A DNA stretch of 7,461 nucleotides from Nitrospira sp. (GCA_015904075.1 JABMDH010000078.1:21613-29073); one strand, 5' to 3'; positions 1-6,331 are shown, counted from the stretch's first letter. Made by a program: numbers and translations. Notes: generated from the letters alone by a model not told the origin.

Positions 1-851
1 CTCTCTCCGCGTCGGCGGGATCTGAGCTCCCGACCATCTCGTCCGGGACGCCCGAACTCTATTTGTCATTCCTGTCGGGCATCGCAATGACGCGCAGTGC
101 GGACGCCACATTCACGGACGGGAGCTCGGTGCCGGGAATTTCTCCGAATGTGATTGAGGATGTGGACTATAGAAATAATTTTGCGCTTGGGGGCAATGCC
201 GGAGTCTGGCTTCCCACCCGTGACAAGTTGTGGGGATTTGATCTTGGCATGGAACTCACCGGACTTCTTTGGCAAGCGGACGTAGGCTGCTGTCGGGACT
301 GGTATAATAATGACCCCACAGGGCTGTTAAATAACGGTTTCTTTGCAGGGCAAGCTAACACCGGCACTGCGACTGAGATGCGAGCCCTCTATATCGGGCC
401 CAATTTCCTCGTTCGCTACCCGATGGGGATTTCCGATCTCTATCCCAATGGACGGTGGCATCCATATGTCGGGATCGGCGTGGGCATGCATCAGATGACG
501 ATGAGGCCAGGTGGCGCACATGGAATTGCTCAGTGTTGCGTGCAGGGGGGAAATCTCAACACCAATCCCATCCCAGACCAGCGGGATACGACGTACGGGT
601 GGATGGCACTGGTAGGAGTCAAGGCGCATCTCTTCAAATACGTGGCGGGATTTGTTGAGGCGAAGTATATCCAGGCCCATCACGACGGGCTCTTGACGGA
701 TCGGTACGGGCAGTCCTCCGGAGCCGACGGATTTACCACGTTCCCAACAGCGCCGGACGGTAGCGCTCTATATCTGAATCGATATTCATCCTCGATCAAT
801 ACGATCATGGTGAATGCGGGTTTGTCGATTCACTTTGATATCAAGCCGTAG
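1..851 (+). CDS. Outer-membrane beta-barrel protein, paralogue 1 (5' end outside window)
   Basis: The frame is open from position 3, and the first visible residues (LSASAGSELPTISS) match the signal-peptide end and mature N-terminus of the two downstream paralogues. The gene therefore begins left of the window, and the in-frame TTG at 63 is not its start. The alternating aromatic and glycine pattern, the segments resembling YPNGRWHPYVGIGVG and HLFKYVAGFVEAKY, and the TAG stop after SIHFDIKP fit a small outer-membrane barrel of the OMP_b-brl/OmpA-like kind; that family call is by pattern only. It carries two Cys-Cys pairs (in DVGCCRDWYNND and AQCCVQGG) and a QAHHDG histidine cluster. It is first of three tandem copies, 138 bases before the next. 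Function and ligand are unknown. Confidence 0.85.
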   Translation, partial: LSASAGSELPTISSGTPELYLSFLSGIAMTRSADATFTDGSSVPGISPNVIEDVDYRNNFALGGNAGVWLPTRDKLWGFDLGMELTGLLWQADVGCCRDWYNNDPTGLLNNGFFAGQANTGTATEMRALYIGPNFLVRYPMGISDLYPNGRWHPYVGIGVGMHQMTMRPGGAHGIAQCCVQGGNLNTNPIPDQRDTTYGWMALVGVKAHLFKYVAGFVEAKYIQAHHDGLLTDRYGQSSGADGFTTFPTAPDGSALYLNRYSSSINTIMVNAGLSIHFDIKP

Positions 852-927
852 GGTCGTGTCGGATCAATTTTCCCCTGCCGTTCGTGGTGGGGATCATATG
901 AGGAAGAGCGGGTTATACTGCCGGAGT

Positions 928-989
928 GCAGAGTTCGCCACCGACATGCGTCGAAGCACATGGTTTCTTTATCTGTTGGAGGGCAATGA
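928..989 (+). promoter_or_regulatory. Conserved leader of barrel paralogue 2 with in-frame mini-ORF 960-989
   Basis: The 62 bases before the ATG at 990 resemble the 62 bases before the third paralogue (1886-1947), with identical spacing and with the GCAGAGTTCGC start and the last 30 bases best conserved. The tail contains ATG GTT TCT TTA TCT GTT GGA GGG CAA TGA (MVSLSVGGQ-stop). This mini-ORF is in frame with the main gene, and its TGA directly precedes the main ATG. GGAGGG at 978-983 is the ribosome binding site of the main gene and lies inside the mini-ORF. Whether the mini-ORF is translated is not shown; it has no good Shine-Dalgarno of its own. Confidence 0.45.
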
Positions 990-1853
990 ATGAAAACGAG
1001 AATTTCGGCGATCGTTTGCCTTCTCTGTGTCCTGGGCTCTCCTCTGTTCGTGTCGGCGGAGGCTGAACTCCCGACAATGCCGGCCGGGACATACGAGCCC
1101 TATCTTTCCTTTATGGCGGGTGTGGGAATTCCGTTCAGTCAGGATGCCACGTTTCAGGACGGAACTACGCCGACGGTGATCGAGAATGTCGACTATCAGA
1201 TGAAACACTCCTGGGGGGGCAGTGCGGGGATCTGGTTTCCAACCAGAGACAGGTTGGCGGGATTCGATCTCGGTATAGAAATCACCGGTTATGTCTGGTA
1301 TCCGGACGTGGCCTGCTGTCGCGAGTTTTATAATAATGACTCCACGGGGACTAATCTAGGCAATGCGGCAGGGGCTGTCAATCAAGGCACCACGACTGAA
1401 ATCGGAGGTATCTACGTCGGCCCCAATTTCCTGGTTCGCTACCCTGTGGGGATTTCCGAGGCCTATCCCAACGGGCGGTGGCATCCGTACATCGGGGGCG
1501 GCGTGGGCGCGCATCAGATGTCGATGAGGCCAGGTGGAGCGAAGGGGGTGACTCTGTTCAATGCCGTCACCGATCAACGGGATACGGCGATCGGGTTTCA
1601 GGGCGTAGGAGGAATCAAGGCGCATCTCTTCAAGTACGTGGCGGTGTTTGCGGAGGCGAAGTATCTCTATGCCCATCACAACGGCCTGTCGTCGGATCGG
1701 TACGGGCAGACCCCCCAGAACATAGTAATATTTGGTGGTCAGCCGGGGCCTTTTATGAATCCCTATTCATCCCAGATCCATACGATCCTGGTGCATGCGG
1801 GCTTGTCGCTTCACTTTAACTGGGAGCCGCCTGATTGGGGGAAGGAAGAGTAG
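990..1853 (+). CDS. Outer-membrane beta-barrel protein, paralogue 2
   Basis: A 287-residue protein with a Sec signal peptide: basic MKTR, hydrophobic core to about residue 20, and a likely cut after VSA at about 23. The ATG at 990 has GGAGGG at 978-983 and gives exactly the same start as paralogue 3. The body shows amphipathic beta strands and the signature stretches shared by all three copies: a Cys-Cys pair at 109-110 followed by an FYNND motif, YPNGRWHPYIG at about 159-169, GAHQMSMRPGG at about 173-183, and HLFKYVAVFAEAKY then AHHNG up to about residue 232. It lacks the second Cys-Cys pair seen in the other two copies. It ends in an extended charged tail (WEPPDWGKEE) instead of the DIKP/DIRP end of its sisters. 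Likely an outer-membrane barrel of unknown substrate; the next copy starts 94 bases downstream. Confidence 0.9.
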   Translation: MKTRISAIVCLLCVLGSPLFVSAEAELPTMPAGTYEPYLSFMAGVGIPFSQDATFQDGTTPTVIENVDYQMKHSWGGSAGIWFPTRDRLAGFDLGIEITGYVWYPDVACCREFYNNDSTGTNLGNAAGAVNQGTTTEIGGIYVGPNFLVRYPVGISEAYPNGRWHPYIGGGVGAHQMSMRPGGAKGVTLFNAVTDQRDTAIGFQGVGGIKAHLFKYVAVFAEAKYLYAHHNGLSSDRYGQTPQNIVIFGGQPGPFMNPYSSQIHTILVHAGLSLHFNWEPPDWGKEE

Positions 1854-1885
1854 GGTTGTGCCGTACTGACCACCGACTGACGAGC

Positions 1886-1947
1886 GCAGAGTTCGCAGCC
1901 CCAATTCATCGAAGGATATGGTTTCTTTAGCTGTTGGAGGGCGATGA
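1886..1947 (+). promoter_or_regulatory. Conserved leader of barrel paralogue 3 with in-frame mini-ORF 1918-1947
   Basis: Counterpart of the leader at 928-989, with the same 62-base distance from its GCAGAGTTCGC start to the ATG. The mini-ORF at 1918-1947 encodes MVSLAVGGR and stops at TGA immediately before ATG 1948. In these last 30 bases the two leaders differ at only two positions. GGAGGG at 1936-1941 serves the main start. The conservation shows that the gene was duplicated together with its 5' untranslated region. Translation of the mini-ORF is inferred only. Confidence 0.45.
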
Positions 1948-2793
1948 ATGAAAACGAGATTTTTGGCGATTGTTGGCCTTCTCTGTATCGTTGGCTCTCC
2001 TCTATTCGCCTCGGCTGAGGCTGAGCTTCCGACAATCTCGTCCAGGACGCTCGAGCCCTATATGTCCATTATGGCGGGTATTGCAGTTCCGCGCAGTCAT
2101 GACGCCACGTTCACGGACGGGAGCGGGCCGACAGTGGTCCAGGATATCGACTATCAGACGAAACACTCAATCGGGGGTAACGCGGGGATCTGGTTTCCAA
2201 CCAGAGACAAGCTCTGGGGATTCGATGTCGGCATGGAAATTACCGGATTTATTTGGTATGCGGACGTGGCCTGCTGTAAGGACTTTTATAATAATGACCC
2301 CACGGGGACTAGCCCAGGTAATTTCACAGGGTCCATCAATCGCGGCACCACGACTGAAATATCAGGCATCTATGTTGGTCCCAATTTCCTGATTCGCTAC
2401 CCGATGGAGGTTTCCGAGGCCTATCCCAACGGGCGGTGGCATCCATACATCGGGGTCGGCGTGGGCGCGCATCAGATGGCGATGAGGCCAGGTGCACAAA
2501 GAGGGACGGGTTTTATCCGCGGCATCACCGAGGAACGGGATACGACGATCGGGTTTATGGGCGTGGGAGGAATTAAGGCGCATCTCTTCAAGTACGTGGC
2601 GGTATTTGCGGAGGCGAAGTATATCCATGCCCATCATGACAATCTGACGACAGATCGGTTCGGGCAGTCCGCTGATGCCTTTGTGGGGGGGTGTTGTTTT
2701 GGCGGGGACCTTGTTGGTAATCGCTATGAATCGACGATCGATACGATCTTGGCGCATATGGGCATGTCAGTTCACTTTGACATCAGGCCGTAG
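1948..2793 (+). CDS. Outer-membrane beta-barrel protein, paralogue 3
   Basis: A 281-residue protein with a signal peptide (MKTRF, hydrophobic run, probable cut after ASA at about 23). The start is set by GGAGGG six bases upstream and by exact agreement with paralogue 2. It has the same strand pattern and signatures as its sisters: Cys-Cys at 109-110 plus FYNND, YPNGRWHPYIGVGVGAHQM around 159-177, and a histidine cluster HAHHD at 227-231. A second Cys-Cys pair lies at 249-250 inside a glycine-rich segment encoded partly by a run of seven G (2685-2691). The C-terminus reads SVHFDIRP. It most likely sits in the outer membrane as a small barrel; no transported substrate or enzymatic motif is evident. 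It is the last gene of the array, 35 bases before an intrinsic terminator. Confidence 0.9.
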   Translation: MKTRFLAIVGLLCIVGSPLFASAEAELPTISSRTLEPYMSIMAGIAVPRSHDATFTDGSGPTVVQDIDYQTKHSIGGNAGIWFPTRDKLWGFDVGMEITGFIWYADVACCKDFYNNDPTGTSPGNFTGSINRGTTTEISGIYVGPNFLIRYPMEVSEAYPNGRWHPYIGVGVGAHQMAMRPGAQRGTGFIRGITEERDTTIGFMGVGGIKAHLFKYVAVFAEAKYIHAHHDNLTTDRFGQSADAFVGGCCFGGDLVGNRYESTIDTILAHMGMSVHFDIRP

Positions 2794-2828
2794 GGCCGTG
2801 CAGAAATAGCAACCTGTCTAGTTTTTCT

Positions 2829-2864
2829 CGGCGCGGCTGAATATGTGGCCGCGCCGTTTATTTT
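2829..2864 (+). terminator. Rho-independent terminator of the barrel array
   Basis: A perfect 9-bp GC-rich stem (CGGCGCGGC at 2829-2837 pairing with GCCGCGCCG at 2848-2856) encloses a 10-base loop and is followed directly by TTTATTTT. It lies 35 bases after the stop of the third barrel gene. The opposite strand has no T run after the stem, so it should act only on plus-strand transcripts. Confidence 0.85.
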
Positions 2865-3086
2865 GATTCACTCAATCGGTTGGTCTCATGTACCCCTGAT
2901 TCATCAGCGTTTCTGCCTTCTAATTTTCGGTACTCACCTCTCGCGTTTCGACTCACTCAGCACCGTTTGATTGGCTCGCGCCTGTGTGATAGCACAGGAT
3001 GGAAAGAGTGTGTTCGTGTAGTTGTGTGTGAACTGCGAATGTGTTTCGAGAGATACGTTCGCCTTGTTGTGGGGGTGGAACAGGAT
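2865..3086. other. Intergenic region between convergent blocks
   Basis: This lies between the barrel terminator and the end of pilZ copy 1. I see no convincing gene. The ORFs crossing it have no recognisable protein character and no ribosome binding site. A short hairpin (CCTGTG 2981-2986, CACAGG 2993-2998) has no T run on either side. No intrinsic terminator for the minus-strand block is obvious here. Confidence 0.5.
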
Positions 3087-3087
3087 T

Positions 3088-3474
3088 CTAGAAGCGATAG
3101 GGAAGAGGTGGGCCGTTGGGCAAAACGGGATTGGTTCGAGTTTCAAGCAGGGTGGTGAGTTGTTCCCACACGACGCGGTCTAATCGGTCACGAGTAATTG
3201 CTGGCAGTCGAATGAATTCGACTCCGAACGTCTGCTCACGCACCCACCGGACTTTCCCCAGCTCAATAAACAGTGACATGGTCGGGTCTGGCAGGATGAC
3301 GCTCAATTTGACATAGCTATCGGTCAGGACGATCTGGTCACAGACAATCGAACAGCCGGTAAGCGAGAGATCCGCGACAGTTCCTTCACCCACGAAGGGC
3401 GCTCCCCCAAAAATAACCGGGTAGATGACGGGATATCGATGATAGGCACGGGAGTCTGGTGTGGTCTGCGCCAT
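3088..3474 (-). CDS. PilZ domain protein, copy 1
   Basis: A 128-residue single-domain PilZ protein, a family known to bind cyclic-di-GMP and act as effector of motility, secretion or exopolysaccharide machinery. The two binding motifs are intact: RxxxR at residues 9-13 (RAYHR) and DxSxxG at 35-40 (DLSLTG). The rest follows the PilZ beta-barrel pattern (VKLSVILP, IELGKVRWV, FGVEFIRL). I chose the ATG at 3474 because GGAGGA-type Shine-Dalgarno sequence sits 8 bases upstream and the duplicate starts at the same residue; an upstream in-frame start at 3516 would add 14 residues with less support. The core (first 114 residues) differs from copy 2 at six positions, but the last dozen residues are largely unrelated. 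It lies downstream of the secretin remnant on the same strand. Its partner is unknown. Confidence 0.88.
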   Translation of the reverse strand: MAQTTPDSRAYHRYPVIYPVIFGGAPFVGEGTVADLSLTGCSIVCDQIVLTDSYVKLSVILPDPTMSLFIELGKVRWVREQTFGVEFIRLPAITRDRLDRVVWEQLTTLLETRTNPVLPNGPPLPYRF

Positions 3475-3525
3475 ACTGGGTTCCTCCGTTGAGGGAGTGT
3501 ATCGCGGTGTGCCCATCAGTCCTAT

Positions 3526-3539
3526 CCCTCAGAGGAGGG
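3526..3539 (-). promoter_or_regulatory. Short hairpin between secretin remnant and pilZ copy 1
   Basis: CCCTC and GAGGG form a 5-bp stem with a 4-base loop. The equivalent hairpin is preserved at 4580-4593 although one loop base differs. There is no T run after it on the minus strand, so it is not a standard terminator. It may be an RNA structure or chance. Confidence 0.2.
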
Positions 3540-3595
3540 GGCTTCGGAATACGTAAGGGGATTTTAGTGACAGAGGCTGAGTCGGGTGTAATGTG

Positions 3596-4137
3596 TCAAC
3601 GAGGGCTGTTGGGCGGTGTGATTGGGGGCTCAAGACGTTCCAGAATATCCTGCTTGAGTTTTGTGGGTTCCTCAATACGGTTATCACGTTGCAGTGCATT
3701 GATTTCTTTTGCTTTTCTGGCATTGAGCTCGATGATGTCCGCGTCATCACGGACGAGATGCGGGGTGAGAAAGACGAGGAGATTGAGTTTCTCTACCGTA
3801 CGGGTTTGGGATCGGAAGAACCACCCCAGCCAGGGGATATCACCAAAAAATGGCACTTTTCGCTCGCTGAGCGTGATGTTGTCACGGACCAATCCGCCCA
3901 CAACCAGCGTCTGTTGATCGTGCGCAATAGCGGTTGTTTCCATGGAACGTTTTGTCGTTGTGGGGCCGACCGGGATGGTGGCAGTGCCGGAACCGATGGT
4001 TTGGGCCACATTGTCGGCGATAGCGGTGATCTCTTGCTTGATTTCAAGGCGGATGAGGTCATCCTCGAGTACCTGGGGAGTCAGCTCCAATGTGACGCCC
4101 ACGTCCTTTCGTTCGATGGTGACGAGTGTGCCTCCGG
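3596..4137 (-). pseudogene. 5'-truncated gspD-like secretin remnant (C-terminal part only)
   Basis: This encodes the equivalent of residues 343-521 of the full secretin at 4681-6246, starting inside the secretin domain at GGTLVTIERKD and running to the same TGA stop (PITPPNSPR end). It includes the conserved VPFFGDIPWLGWFF and LLVFLTPHLVRD stretches. The signal peptide, the N-terminal ring domains and the first half of the pore domain are absent, so it cannot form a normal secretin. The first available start is a GTG at 4102 with no well-spaced Shine-Dalgarno. The frame is fully open and differs from the intact copy at about five residues, although about 42 bases differ. It is most simply the by-product of a tandem duplication; expression of a C-terminal fragment is possible but unsupported. 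Confidence 0.85.
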
Positions 4138-4140
4138 GCT

Positions 4141-4527
4141 CTACAAGCGATGGGCCTGGGACGGCTTGCCGGGCGAAGCTGGATTGGTTCGAGTTTCAAG
4201 CAGGGTGGTGAGTTGTTCCCACACGACGCGGTCGAGTCGGTCGCGGGTGATCGTCGGCAATCGAATGAATTCGACCCCGAACGTCTGCTCACGCACCCAC
4301 CGGATCTTGCCCAGTTCAATAAACAGTGACATGGTTGGGTCCGGCAGGATGACGCTCAGTTTGACATAGCTATCAGCCAGGACGGCCTGGTCACAGACAA
4401 TCGAACAGCCGGTAAGCGAGAGATCCGCAACAGTCCCTTCGCCTACAAAGGGCGCCCCCCCAAAAATAACCGGGTAGATGACGGGATATCGATGATAGGA
4501 CCTGGAATCCGCTGTGGTCTGCGCCAT
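4141..4527 (-). CDS. PilZ domain protein, copy 2
   Basis: A 128-residue PilZ protein, the neighbour directly downstream of the intact secretin gene. The cyclic-di-GMP-binding signatures are present: RxxxR at residues 9-13 (RSYHR) and DxSxxG at 35-40 (DLSLTG). The ATG at 4527 follows GGAGG at a spacing of 9 bases. A small CCTC/GAGG stem with a 4-base loop (4537-4548) could occlude this site, as in copy 1, but it is weak. Relative to copy 1, the core has six substitutions and the C-terminal tail is different (SPGKPSQAHRL end). The stop codon lies 3 bases before the first base of the secretin remnant. Secretin-PilZ co-orientation, with 153 bases between them, suggests co-transcription and a role in controlling the secretin-based machine by c-di-GMP; this is inferred from context. 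Confidence 0.9.
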   Translation of the reverse strand: MAQTTADSRSYHRYPVIYPVIFGGAPFVGEGTVADLSLTGCSIVCDQAVLADSYVKLSVILPDPTMSLFIELGKIRWVREQTFGVEFIRLPTITRDRLDRVVWEQLTTLLETRTNPASPGKPSQAHRL

Positions 4528-4579
4528 GCTGGGGTTCCTCCGTTGAGGGAGTGTACCGTGGCGCGCCGATCAGTCCTAT

Positions 4580-4593
4580 CCCTCGGAGGAGGG
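4580..4593 (-). promoter_or_regulatory. Short hairpin between gspD and pilZ copy 2
   Basis: CCCTC and GAGGG form a 5-bp stem with a 4-base loop, equivalent to that at 3526-3539. It lies in the spacer between the secretin stop and the pilZ start. No T run follows, so read-through from gspD into pilZ is expected. Confidence 0.2.
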
Positions 4594-4649
4594 GGCTTCA
4601 ACATAAGTGTGGAAATCTTGGCGATAGAGACCGAGACAGGTGTGATGTG

Positions 4650-4687
4650 TCAACGATAACAAGAAGGTCTGCTGTGACATTCAACGA
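4650..4687. repeat. 7-bp direct repeats (TCAACGA) bounding a 31-base length difference
   Basis: TCAACGA occurs at 4650-4656 and again at 4681-4687, where it overlaps the secretin stop codon. Unit 1 has a single TCAACGA at 3596-3602 and lacks the 31 bases between. This is the pattern left by a deletion between short direct repeats in unit 1, or the reverse event in unit 2. Confidence 0.7.
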
Positions 4688-6246
4688 GGGCTATTGGGCG
4701 GCGTGATCGGGCGCTCAAGACGTTCCAGGATATCTTGTTTGAGCCTCGTGGGTTCTTCAATCCGATTGTCACGTTGCAGCGTATTGATTTCTCTTGCTTT
4801 TCTGGCATTGAGTTCAATGATGTCCGCGTCATCACGGACGAGATGTGGGGTAAGAAAGACGAGGAGATTGAGTTTCTCCACCGTGCGGGTCTGGGATCGG
4901 AAGAACCACCCCAGCCAGGGAATGTCTCCAAAAAATGGCACTTTTCGCTCACTGAGCGTGATGTTGTCACGGACCAATCCGCCCACAACCAGCGTCTGTT
5001 GATCGTGCGCAATGGTCGTTGTTTCCATGGAGCGTTTTGTCGTGGTGGGGCCGACCGGGATGGTGGCGGTGCCGGAGCCGATGGTTTGGGCCACATTGTC
5101 GGCGATGGCGGTGATCTCTTGCTTGATTTCAAGGCGGATGAGGTCGTCCTCGAGTACCTGGGGCGTCAGCTCCAACGTGACGCCCACGTCTTTCCGTTCG
5201 ATGGTGACCAGTGTGCCTCCGGTGATGCCCTGGGCTTGCCCGGTTGGAAACGGCCGATTTTCCCCGACGACGATCTTCGCTTTCTGGTTGTCCGCAGCCA
5301 GCACTTGCGGGGTGGAGAGAATGTTGGTGTCGGTCATATTCATCAGCAATTGCATGAAAGCGCGGACATTGACCGTATTCAACACGGTTGTGGCACCACC
5401 TGTGGCACCGCCCGCAGCGATGCCGCTGATGGCCTGTGCTACGGACGCGAGATCTTCAGGCGCCCGGTTGAATCCAATAATGCCCTGAAGAAACCCCGTT
5501 TTCCCCGCGCTGAGCACTTGTGTGGGGTCGGTCCCGATTTGTCGTAGCCGGTCGACTTGCACTTCGAGGATGACCGCTTCCACGAATACCTGTTTGCGCT
5601 TGGCGTCCAAATCCCGAATCACCGATTGCAGCCGGCTGTAGGCGGATTTCGCGGCGCTGATGATAATGGAATTCGTCGGCTTATCGGCGAAGACCTGGAC
5701 CGGTGCTTCGAATTCTGTCAGCGGCCTGATCGGAGGCCTGGCGCCAGGAGCAGTCTGGGCGACCGTTTGCGAGCGCGCAACCAGGTTAGTCAAGACGGCG
5801 GCGAGATCTGTGGCATTGGCGTTCTTGAGTTTATAGACATACACCCCGCGTTCCGGTGGAAGATCGCCCATTTGTACGATCTGATGGGTGTTTCCTTTAG
5901 GGACGACGGCCAGGCGCGCGACTTCCAGCGCTGCCACAAACATACTGTACGCCTGATCCGGTGTGACTTTTGTCGGAGAATAGACAGAAATCTTTCCCCC
6001 CTGTTTCTTGATCGTATCATCCAGGACGAAGTTTTTTCCTGTGATCTCGCTGATAAAGCGAACAAGGACGGGGATATCCACATCGTTGAAATCCAGCGCA
6101 ATTTTGGCCGACGGCGCGTTTGCTCCCTCGGCCCAGAGGGTTTGCGGGCAGATCAACGCGACAACTAGCAGCAGGGCACTGAAGTGTGGTCCCAATCTCC
6201 TGATCATCGTCCTCGCGTGGGCGAATAACGCATCGAGTCGTATCAC
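4681..6246 (-). CDS. gspD: GspD-type outer-membrane secretin, short form
   Basis: A 521-residue secretin, the outer-membrane channel of type II secretion and related machines. A signal peptide ends near A39 (LWA then EG). An N0-like domain follows (about 48-126; LDFNDVDIPVLVRFISEITG), then an N1-type domain (about 135-215; YVYKLKNANATDLAAVLTNL). The secretin domain (about 217-472) starts at KQVFVEAVILEV and contains VGENRPFPTG, IERKDVGVTLELTPQ, VPFFGDIPWLGWFF and LLVFLTPHLVRD. Typical GspD is about 650 residues or more with N2 and N3 domains, which I do not see; PilQ-type AMIN domains are also absent. The GTG start at 6246 has AGGAAGAG upstream; an ATG at 6207 (residue 14, preceded by GAGG) also gives a good signal peptide. 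No other gsp or pil genes are visible, so the machine it serves is uncertain. Confidence 0.9.
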   Translation of the reverse strand: MIRLDALFAHARTMIRRLGPHFSALLLVVALICPQTLWAEGANAPSAKIALDFNDVDIPVLVRFISEITGKNFVLDDTIKKQGGKISVYSPTKVTPDQAYSMFVAALEVARLAVVPKGNTHQIVQMGDLPPERGVYVYKLKNANATDLAAVLTNLVARSQTVAQTAPGARPPIRPLTEFEAPVQVFADKPTNSIIISAAKSAYSRLQSVIRDLDAKRKQVFVEAVILEVQVDRLRQIGTDPTQVLSAGKTGFLQGIIGFNRAPEDLASVAQAISGIAAGGATGGATTVLNTVNVRAFMQLLMNMTDTNILSTPQVLAADNQKAKIVVGENRPFPTGQAQGITGGTLVTIERKDVGVTLELTPQVLEDDLIRLEIKQEITAIADNVAQTIGSGTATIPVGPTTTKRSMETTTIAHDQQTLVVGGLVRDNITLSERKVPFFGDIPWLGWFFRSQTRTVEKLNLLVFLTPHLVRDDADIIELNARKAREINTLQRDNRIEEPTRLKQDILERLERPITPPNSPR

Positions 6247-6302
6247 AAACCCATCTCTTCCTATCCAACTGAGGTGTTGCCTATCGCTGAGACTTCGACC
6301 GT

Positions 6303-6331
6303 ATCATAGGCGTATTGAGGGACACAATCAA
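6303..6331 (-). promoter_or_regulatory. Sigma-70 promoter for the secretin-pilZ block
   Basis: On the minus strand, TTGATT (6331-6326) is followed by a 17-base spacer and TATGAT (6308-6303). Each hexamer differs from consensus by one or two bases and the spacing is optimal. Transcription would begin about 50 bases before the GTG at 6246. The -35 hexamer lies within one arm of the inverted repeat 6326-6346. Confidence 0.6.

Larger units (their letters stand above)
3087..4137 (-). repeat. Tandem duplication unit 1: gspD 3' part, spacer and pilZ
   Basis: Direct repeat of 4140-5222. By hand alignment the secretin part (3596-4137 against 4681-5222) shows about 42 differences in 542 bases. The pilZ part (3128-3474 against 4181-4527) shows about 33 in 347. 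The outer 41 bases (3087-3127 against 4140-4180) drop to roughly 60% identity. The unit ends two bases from the start of the other unit. Relative to unit 2 it lacks 31 bases next to the secretin stop codon. Confidence 0.9.
4140..5222 (-). repeat. Tandem duplication unit 2: gspD 3' part, spacer and pilZ
   Basis: Direct repeat of 3087-4137, offset 1053 bases in pilZ and 1085 bases in the secretin part because of one 1-base and one 31-base length difference in the spacer. This unit contains the 3' end of the intact secretin gene, so it carries the parental upstream junction. The junction between units falls at the stop codon of pilZ copy 2. Confidence 0.9.

Noticed and set aside
63..65. TTG as start of barrel paralogue 1
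   Set aside because: The frame is open back to position 3 and matches the signal-peptide end of the paralogues, so the true start is outside the window.
911..920. TATACT as a -10 element upstream of barrel paralogue 2
   Set aside because: No acceptable -35 hexamer at 16-18 bases, and the element is not conserved upstream of paralogue 3.
2981..2998. Hairpin as terminator for the minus-strand block
   Set aside because: Only 6 bp of stem and no T run on the minus strand.
2880..3158. Plus-strand ORF after the barrel terminator
   Set aside because: Unusual composition, no ribosome binding site, and it runs into the 3' end of pilZ copy 1 on the opposite strand.
3475..3516. 14-residue N-terminal extension of PilZ copy 1
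   Set aside because: The ATG at 3474 has a strong, well-spaced Shine-Dalgarno and aligns with the only start of copy 2; the extension is not present there.
3593..4369. Long plus-strand ORF antisense to the secretin remnant and pilZ copy 2 (similar one at 4735-5547)
   Set aside because: It is the complement of recognisable secretin and PilZ coding sequence, has no family character, and appears twice only because the region is duplicated.
3087..5222. Duplication caused by a transposable element
   Set aside because: No transposase, terminal inverted repeats or target-site duplication are visible at the unit borders.
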